Source: Pseudomonas baltica (GTDB lineage Bacteria > Pseudomonadota > Gammaproteobacteria > Pseudomonadales > Pseudomonadaceae). Taken from it: 64,000 nt of DNA. The stretch covers positions 1,364,001-1,428,000 of the forward strand of contig NZ_JACMYH010000001.1 in assembly GCF_014235765.1 (NCBI RefSeq). The letters run 5' to 3'. A program made the position numbers and the translations under genes. The notes beneath the pieces are model-generated. The model searched no databases. It was given only the letters and a program-made list of their open reading frames with translations, and had not been told where the DNA came from. The first letter of the stretch is position 1; each line of letters starts with the position of its first letter. Shown piece after piece: positions 59,032 through 64,000 of the stretch.

Positions 59032-59133
59032 GGGTAAAACGCTCCAGGTGGTCGACCGCGCAAGGGCCGGACCGGATTTTCTTGGGGGACAGTTCACCGG
59101 ACGAGCCAGGCGACAGGTCAGTGAACAGAAATG

Positions 59134-59168
59134 AAAAAACCCGCCAACGGCATGCCGCTGGCGGGTTG
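59134..59168 (-). terminator. Rho-independent terminator after bolA
   Basis: On the minus strand AACCCGCCAGCGGCATGCCG and the complementary TTGGCGGG form a long stem, followed by TTTTTTC. It lies 24 bases beyond the bolA stop and upstream of trhO. Confidence 0.9.
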
Positions 59169-59191
59169 CAGATTCTAGCAAATTCCGTTGC

Positions 59192-59488
59192 CTAGTGCCC
59201 ACCGCCGGCGCAGGTGGGCGACGCCGGTGCGGCCCCTGCCTGCGCCCATTCCTGGGGCGTATAGGTGTGCAGCGCCAGCGCGTGGAACTCGCCCATCAGT
59301 TCGCCGAGCGTGCCGTACACCAACTGGTGACGCTTGACACTGTTGAGCCCGGCAAAGCGGTCACTGACCAGCACCGCCTTGTAGTGGGTCTCGGTGCCTC
59401 GGCTGTGCATGTGGCTTTCGTCCAGCACCTGCAGATGTGCGGGTTGCAGCATCTGCAGGGTGGATACGATGCGTTCCTTCATAGACAT
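59192..59488 (-). CDS. bolA: BolA family protein
   Basis: A 98-residue protein starting at ATG 59488 nine bases from GGAG. The BolA fold motifs are [40 protein letters not shown] and the His-containing [13 protein letters not shown]. BolA proteins partner monothiol glutaredoxins in iron-sulfur handling and can affect morphology and stress response. It has a poorly conserved Ala/Pro/Gly tail. Followed by a strong terminator. Confidence 0.93.
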   Translation of the reverse strand: MSMKERIVSTLQMLQPAHLQVLDESHMHSRGTETHYKAVLVSDRFAGLNSVKRHQLVYGTLGELMGEFHALALHTYTPQEWAQAGAAPASPTCAGGGH

Positions 59489-59502
59489 CAGCAACGACTC
59501 CG

Positions 59503-60042
59503 TTACGGCTTCGCTGGCTTGGCCGGACCGGCAGCAGCCTTGGCAGCGCCCTGTGGGTCCAGTTCCTTGGTCATGTCAGCCAACAGGTTGTTGACCACTG
59601 GCACTGCGCTTTCCAGCTTCTGCTGGGTAAGCTGGGCGGACTGTTGGGTCACGGCGGGCATTTTTTCCAGGACTTTCTTGCCCAGCGGCGACTGGTAGAA
59701 CTTGACCAGGTCCTTGAGCTCCTGCTCGGAGAAGTTGGTGGTGTACAGCTTGACCATGTCTGGCTTGAGCTTGGGCCAGCCGATGGCCTGGTCCAACGCG
59801 GCATTGGCCTTGGCCTGGTAGGTTTCCAGGGTTGCCTGCTTGCTGGCCGGGGCTTTGGTCTGCTCGAAGCGCTGAGCGAACATTTGCTGCACTTGCATGT
59901 ACACCGGCGTCCCCAGTTTGTCCGCATGAGCCATCATCAGGAAGGCTTCGGCGCTGGCATTGTGGCTGGCGGTGTCGGCGAGTACCTGGCCACTGGCACA
60001 GACGAGAACTGCCGCGGTGCAGATGGCGCGAAAACGAGTCAT
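59503..60042 (-). CDS. DUF2059 periplasmic protein
   Basis: A 179-residue protein with a signal peptide (MTRFRAICTAAVLVCASGQV, cleavage after LAD). DUF2059 features follow: SAEAFLMMAHADKLGTPVYM, the helical region to about 120, and TTNFSEQELKDLVKFYQSPL with GKKVLEKMP. The tail is Ala/Pro/Lys-rich. The family has no established function. It lies 14 bases upstream of bolA, a probable operon. Confidence 0.87.
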   Translation of the reverse strand: MTRFRAICTAAVLVCASGQVLADTASHNASAEAFLMMAHADKLGTPVYMQVQQMFAQRFEQTKAPASKQATLETYQAKANAALDQAIGWPKLKPDMVKLYTTNFSEQELKDLVKFYQSPLGKKVLEKMPAVTQQSAQLTQQKLESAVPVVNNLLADMTKELDPQGAAKAAAGPAKPAKP

Positions 60043-60264
60043 CGAGTTTCCTTATCTAGCAGGCGAGGTAAAACCCCAGAAACGATCATTTTGCGCTCAA
60101 GCTCGTGCGTCTCTCAACCCCAGACTGCGAACCGCAGGTGCAGTTTCATGGAACCTGACGCCAGGTACGTACCCTAACAGCAAGGCTGCCGATGAACAGC
60201 AGCGAGACCCGCCCGTGCATCTTCGGGGTGTGACGCGAGATCGACAACAAGGAGCATGAACCGC

Positions 60265-61641
60265 ATGAGTCGTATCGAAACAGACAGCCTGGGACAGGTC
60301 GAAGTTCCTGAAGAGGCTTACTGGGGCGCCCAGACCCAACGTTCGCTGGTGAACTTCGCCATTGGCGAGGAGCGCATGCCGCTGCCGGTTTCGCACGCCC
60401 TGGCGCTGGTCAAGAAGGCCGCGGCGCGGGTCAACGATCGCAACGGCGACCTGCCGGCCGACATCGCCCGACTGATCGAGCAAGCCGCCAACGAAGTGCT
60501 TGCAGGCGAGCATGACGATCAGTTTCCCCTGGTGGTCTGGCAGACTGGCAGCGGCACCCAGAGCAACATGAACGTCAACGAGGTGATCGCCGGGCGCGCC
60601 AACGAACTGGCCGGCAAGGGCCGCGGCGGCAAGTCGCCAGTGCATCCCAACGATCACGTCAATCGTTCGCAGAGCTCCAACGACTGCTTCCCCACCGCCA
60701 TGCACATCGCCGCCGTGCAAGCCGTGCAGGCTGACTTGTTGCCGGCAATCGCGGTGCTCGGCGAGGGCCTGGCCGAGCTGGCCGGACGCCACACGCAGCT
60801 GGTCAAGACCGGCCGCACGCACATGATGGACGCCACGCCGATTACCTTCGGTCAGGAAGTCTCGGCCTACGTCGCGCAGCTCGAATACGCCCAGAAGGCC
60901 ATCCGCAACGCCCTGCCCGCCGTGTGTGAGCTGGCCCAGGGCGGCACTGCGGTGGGTACCGGGCTCAATGCACCCAAGGGGTTCGGCGAAGCCATCGCCG
61001 CCGAGCTGGCGGCGCTGTCCGGGCTGCCGTTCGTCACCGCGCCGAACAAGTTCGCGGCATTGGCCGGCCACGAGCCGTTGACCAGCCTCTCGGGAGCGCT
61101 CAAGACCCTCGCCGTGGCCTTGATGAAACTGGCCAACGATTTCCGCCTGTTGGGTTCGGGGCCTCGGGCAGGGCTGGCCGAGATCAAACTGCCGGCCAAT
61201 GAGCCGGGTAGCTCCATCATGCCCGGCAAGGTCAATCCGACCCAGTGCGAGGCGCTGTCCATGCTCGCTTGCCAGGTCATGGGCAACGACGTGGTCATCG
61301 GCATCGCCGCAAGCCAGGGTCACCTGCAACTCAACGTGTACAAGCCGGTGATCATTCACAACCTGCTGCAGTCCATCAAGCTGCTGGCCGATGGCTGTCG
61401 CAATTTCCAGGAACACTGCGTCGCCGGTCTGGTGCCGGATGCGCAGCAGATGGGCGAGCACCTCGAGCGTGGCTTGATGCTGGTCACCGCGCTCAACCCG
61501 CACATCGGCTACGACAAGGCCGCCGAGATCGCCAAGAAGGCCTACGCTGAAGGCTTGACACTGCGCGAATCGGCACTGGCCCTGGGCTACTTGAGCGAAG
61601 CCGAGTTCGACCAGTGGGTGCGGCCCGAAGAAATGCTTTAA
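60265..61641 (+). CDS. fumC: Class II fumarate hydratase
   Basis: A 458-residue fumarase: [76 protein letters not shown] and the superfamily signature [13 protein letters not shown]. It interconverts fumarate and malate, is iron-independent and oxidant-resistant. ATG 60265 is 10 bases from AAGGAG; ATG 60256, only one base from it, is less likely. It is not flanked by sodA as in the iron-regulated fumC1 operon, so it is perhaps the constitutive copy. Confidence 0.96.
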   Translation: MSRIETDSLGQVEVPEEAYWGAQTQRSLVNFAIGEERMPLPVSHALALVKKAAARVNDRNGDLPADIARLIEQAANEVLAGEHDDQFPLVVWQTGSGTQSNMNVNEVIAGRANELAGKGRGGKSPVHPNDHVNRSQSSNDCFPTAMHIAAVQAVQADLLPAIAVLGEGLAELAGRHTQLVKTGRTHMMDATPITFGQEVSAYVAQLEYAQKAIRNALPAVCELAQGGTAVGTGLNAPKGFGEAIAAELAALSGLPFVTAPNKFAALAGHEPLTSLSGALKTLAVALMKLANDFRLLGSGPRAGLAEIKLPANEPGSSIMPGKVNPTQCEALSMLACQVMGNDVVIGIAASQGHLQLNVYKPVIIHNLLQSIKLLADGCRNFQEHCVAGLVPDAQQMGEHLERGLMLVTALNPHIGYDKAAEIAKKAYAEGLTLRESALALGYLSEAEFDQWVRPEEML

Positions 61642-61691
61642 GCTCTCGCCCGATCCACATCCAAGATCCATTTCTACACAGGACGCACATC

Positions 61692-61886
61692 ATGTTTGGC
61701 AAGCGTGCGCAGGACCTTGTTGAAACCACGCACTTTCGTGCCGAACGATTCAGCACGGTCAACGGTTTCTATTTTTTCAGCACTCGGGAAAAGACTCTGG
61801 AAGGCCCCTTCGCGACCCGCGAGGAAGCTGAACGCGAAAGCCGGGCGTATGTCTCTCGCGTCTCGGGGCGTCAATCCTATCGCTAG
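61692..61886 (+). CDS. Small DUF6316-like protein
   Basis: A 64-residue basic protein: MFGKRAQDLVETTHFRAERF, STVNGFYFFSTREKTLEGPF and ATREEAERESRAYVSRV. This matches the short Pseudomonas family I know as DUF6316. The function is unknown. It starts 51 bases after fumC, perhaps in the same transcript. No signal peptide or membrane segment. Confidence 0.75.
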   Translation: MFGKRAQDLVETTHFRAERFSTVNGFYFFSTREKTLEGPFATREEAERESRAYVSRVSGRQSYR

Positions 61887-61891
61887 GCCTT

Positions 61892-62734
61892 TCAGGGCTT
61901 GGCTGCAGGGTTGCGCACCACCACACGGCGAGCAGGTTGCGCCAGCACGGCCACTTTGGCTGGCGCAAAGATAGGCAGCAATCTGCCGCTGGCGTGCATC
62001 TGCTGCATCAGGGTGGTGAACTCTTCGGCACTGATCGGCGCACCGGGGCGAATAAGCGCGTAGTGTCGGTAGATCTGGTCCAACCGTTGCGAAACCAGCA
62101 GCTGCGAGCCGATATCCGGGTTGCGTGCGACGAAATCGCTCAGAAATGACCGGGTGACCATCGCAATATCGGCCCGCTTGCGCACCACCATCATCAGGTT
62201 GCTTTCGTGGGAATACGTCAGCACGGCGTTGAACCTGCGCAGCAGATACTGCGGGTTGGCGTCGAAATCCGCGAACGCGTAGTGATAACCGTAGAACAGC
62301 GCCATGCGCTTGCCATTCAGATCGGCGAAGAAGTCCTGGTCATTGCCCTGCTTCAGCGCCACGAACACCTCGGCATCCTCCAGCCCGAGATCGACCGCAC
62401 TGTGCTTGATGCGCTGCCACCCCCACAGCGGGTTCTCGAAGATCGCCATGTCGACCCGGCCGCGTTCGAAATCCTGATAGCGTCGCGCGATCGAAGTCGG
62501 CACCAGAACGAAGTGCCAGGTGGTCTGCACCTGGTTGAGCTGTTCGATGAGCGAGGGCAACAGGCCTTCGTTGCGACCCTGTTCGGGGTGCACGACGTAC
62601 GGCGGAAAATGCGCCGCGCCGATGCGTACTTCCTGGGCCGCTTGCGTGCCCGATGCCCACAGGGCCGCTACCCATGGAACCAGTGCAGCCAGCAACAGAC
62701 GTGGCAGGGCCGCCTTAACATAACCGTACTTCAA
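61892..62734 (-). CDS. Periplasmic solute-binding protein (amino-acid type), no transporter nearby
   Basis: A protein of about 280 residues with a signal sequence (LPRLLLAALVPWVAALWASG, cleavage near TQA) and a PBP-like domain: VRIGAAHFPPYVVHPEQGRN, GLLPSLIEQLN, RGRVDMAIFENPLWGW, LNGKRMALFYGYHYAF and RADIAMVTRSFLSDF. No ATG is available near the N-terminus; TTG 62734 preceded by GGGGG is the best start, and TTG 62800 adds 22 residues. No ABC permease lies beside it. It could be an orphan binding protein or a sensor input module. Converges with the DUF6316 gene. Confidence 0.75.
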   Translation of the reverse strand: MKYGYVKAALPRLLLAALVPWVAALWASGTQAAQEVRIGAAHFPPYVVHPEQGRNEGLLPSLIEQLNQVQTTWHFVLVPTSIARRYQDFERGRVDMAIFENPLWGWQRIKHSAVDLGLEDAEVFVALKQGNDQDFFADLNGKRMALFYGYHYAFADFDANPQYLLRRFNAVLTYSHESNLMMVVRKRADIAMVTRSFLSDFVARNPDIGSQLLVSQRLDQIYRHYALIRPGAPISAEEFTTLMQQMHASGRLLPIFAPAKVAVLAQPARRVVVRNPAAKP

Positions 62735-62949
62735 GACAGAAAACCCCCACCAGCCGTTTCGCGAAGCACGTACGCTAGGGGTTTTACGTCGGGCTGACAA
62801 CTGCTAAACCCTGTGCCGGTGCCCGGCACTCCCCCGTCCGCCTGCGGCAGGCAGCATCGAACTGCGCTATTGCGCGGTTGCAGGGATATCGGAACTCTTT
62901 GCCTGCGGTTGTGCTCTAGGCTCTAAGCGCATGTGCCTGGGAGCCTGGT

Positions 62950-63492
62950 ATGCCGCATTGGCTGGTCGTCGACCTGGAAGCCACCACCGATGAAGGTGGT
63001 TGGCCGGTCACTGAAATGGAAATCATCGAGATCGGTGCAAGCCTGGTCAACCGCGACGGACGCGAGGTGGATCACTTCCAGCGATTCGTCAAACCGTTGC
63101 GACGCCCCAGCCTGACCCCGTTCTGTCGGACGCTGACCCACATCGATCAAGCGGACGTGGACGCCGCGGCGGTGTTGACCCAGGTGTGGAAAAGCTTCGA
63201 GCAGTGGCTGTCACCCCACCGCGGGCAACTGCAGGGCTGGGTCAGCTGGGGCGATTACGACCGGCTGCAGTTGCTGCAGGACTGGCAGCGGCTCAACCTG
63301 GAAAGCGCACTGGCGCGAGTGCCCCACATCAACCTCAAGCAGCGCTTTGCCAAGGCTCGCCAGCTGCCGCGGCCGCTCGGCCTGACCAGTGCCCTGCAAC
63401 TGGCCGGACTGCAGTTCTGCGGCCAGCAGCACCGCGCCCTCGAAGACGCACGCAACACGGCGCGGCTGCTGCCCATGGTGCTCGCGCCGTAA
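62950..63492 (+). CDS. DEDDh 3'-5' exonuclease (ERI1/KapD-like)
   Basis: A 180-residue exonuclease. The metal ligands are Asp and Glu in [13 protein letters not shown], Asp in [12 protein letters not shown], and the DEDDh His and Asp in [16 protein letters not shown]. The short compact form resembles ERI1/KapD-type RNA exonucleases. The RNA or DNA substrate is unknown. The 215-base gap before it holds a hairpin GTGCCGG-TGC-CCGGCAC at 62813-62829 and no gene. Confidence 0.88.
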   Translation: MPHWLVVDLEATTDEGGWPVTEMEIIEIGASLVNRDGREVDHFQRFVKPLRRPSLTPFCRTLTHIDQADVDAAAVLTQVWKSFEQWLSPHRGQLQGWVSWGDYDRLQLLQDWQRLNLESALARVPHINLKQRFAKARQLPRPLGLTSALQLAGLQFCGQQHRALEDARNTARLLPMVLAP

Positions 63493-63563
63493 AGCGGATG
63501 ACGACCTGCCAGGGCTTGGGCATACTGGCCAGCCCTTTCCAATCCTCCGCAAGGAACCGCCTC

Positions 63564-63845
63564 ATGTTCAAGGTCAACGAGTACTTCGACGGCACCGTGA
63601 AGTCCATTGCTTTTTCCGAAACGGACGGCCCTGCCACCATCGGCGTCATGGCACCGGGCGAGTATGAATTCGGTACAGCCCAGAGCGAAATCATGCACGT
63701 GGTTTCCGGCGCCCTCACGGTCAAGCTGCCCGATGCCAGCGAATGGACAACCTTCACTGCCGGCAGCCAGTTCAACGTGCCTGCCAACAGCAAATTCCAA
63801 CTGACCGTGGAAGTGGAAACCGCCTACCTCTGCCAATACCGTTGA
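63564..63845 (+). CDS. ppnP: Pyrimidine/purine nucleoside phosphorylase
   Basis: A 93-residue cupin-like protein of the YaiE/DUF1255 family: [52 protein letters not shown] and the final [14 protein letters not shown]. PpnP phosphorolyses uridine, inosine, adenosine and other nucleosides. AAGGAA precedes the ATG. It converges with the ABC exporter gene at the window end. Confidence 0.94.
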   Translation: MFKVNEYFDGTVKSIAFSETDGPATIGVMAPGEYEFGTAQSEIMHVVSGALTVKLPDASEWTTFTAGSQFNVPANSKFQLTVEVETAYLCQYR

Positions 63846-63850
63846 TGATC

Positions 63851-63874
63851 GCGGCCCCCAGCCTTGGGGGCCGC
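63851..63874. terminator. Strong hairpin between convergent genes
   Basis: GCGGCCCCC pairs exactly with GGGGGCCGC across loop AGCCTT, in the 34-base gap between the ppnP and ABC stop codons. The T-tract is poor. It is likely to act on both transcripts. Confidence 0.55.
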
Positions 63875-63879
63875 TTGCG

Positions 63880-64000
63880 CTAGCGACCGAACTGCAAGTG
63901 GGCCAGGCGCGCGTAGAGCGCATTGCTGGCCACCAGCTCGGCGTGGGTTCCCAGCGCCACCAGACACCCCTCATCCATGACTGCAATACGGTCGGCGTTC
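63880..64000 (-). CDS. C-terminus of an ABC exporter ATPase, cut by window
   Basis: The 39 visible residues ([20 protein letters not shown] followed by [17 protein letters not shown] and GR-stop) are the end of an ABC exporter nucleotide-binding domain, after the H-loop. Most of the gene lies to the right of the window. The substrate cannot be judged. Confidence 0.85.
   Translation of the reverse strand, partial: NADRIAVMDEGCLVALGTHAELVASNALYARLAHLQFGR

Overview
The window is chromosomal DNA of a gamma-proteobacterium, almost certainly a Pseudomonas of the P. putida/P. fluorescens type. The evidence is the GC-rich coding sequence, the fused prephenate dehydrogenase/EPSP synthase, the gyrA-serC-pheA-hisC-tyrA/aroA-cmk-rpsA-ihfB order, the ubiG-mupP-yciK cluster with an undA-type oxidase beside it, and inverted REP pairs of the TGTAGGAGCGG type between genes. 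I see no prophage, insertion sequence, CRISPR array or plasmid gene. Genes are tightly packed, and nearly all gaps are under 300 bases.

Region 1 (1-8985) is catabolic: a CaiB/BaiF CoA-transferase (cut by the window edge), a CitE-like lyase and a complete TRAP transporter (dctP-dctQ-dctM) on the plus strand. They converge on a PrpF-like isomerase that lies behind a three-PAS hybrid sensor kinase. Together they look like uptake and CoA-dependent cleavage of an unsaturated or branched di- or tricarboxylate. Region 2 (9247-13146) holds tRNA-Gln, a YghU-type glutathione transferase, a small tudor-like protein, a membrane phosphoesterase and a LysR regulator. The regulator is divergent from a YdiJ-type D-2-hydroxyglutarate dehydrogenase (13350-16379).

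Region 3 (16475-20734) has an RsbQ/KAI2-like alpha/beta hydrolase overlapping a PAS histidine kinase, a little-explored sensory pair, and then a lipoprotein esterase with a minimal catalase-like protein. Region 4 (20998-26219) carries two genes of the carboxy(nor)spermidine route, a rhomboid protease, a phosphoesterase and NAD kinase in one direction. Region 5 (26387-34155) includes a DUF1853 gene, cytochrome b561, an ACC-deaminase-like PLP enzyme and FadH. It also has a membrane-anchored nitrilase-like protein without its catalytic Cys and Lys, paired with an AraC regulator, and a DUF2242 lipoprotein.

Region 6 (34288-47049) is the conserved minus-strand block for gyrase A, serine/aromatic/histidine biosynthesis, CMP kinase, ribosomal protein S1, IHF-beta and LapA. 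It is interrupted by two paralogous small lipoprotein genes. Region 7 (47363-52968) has an MtnA-like protein with both catalytic residues replaced, divergent from MTA/SAH deaminase. It continues with ubiG, mupP and yciK and ends with undA, the 1-undecene-forming oxidase. Region 8 (53015-64000) has a GGDEF-EAL protein, an ABC exporter, a DsbA-like protein, TrhO, BolA, a DUF2059 protein and fumC. Small genes follow, then an exonuclease, PpnP, and the end of another ABC exporter.

The best candidates for undescribed biology are the RsbQ-like/PAS-kinase pair, the MtnA-like protein with altered catalytic residues, the degenerate nitrilase/AraC pair with a palindromic element upstream, and the duplicated lipoproteins between rpsA and ihfB. 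All functional calls rest on reading motifs and recalled family features. No database search was possible.
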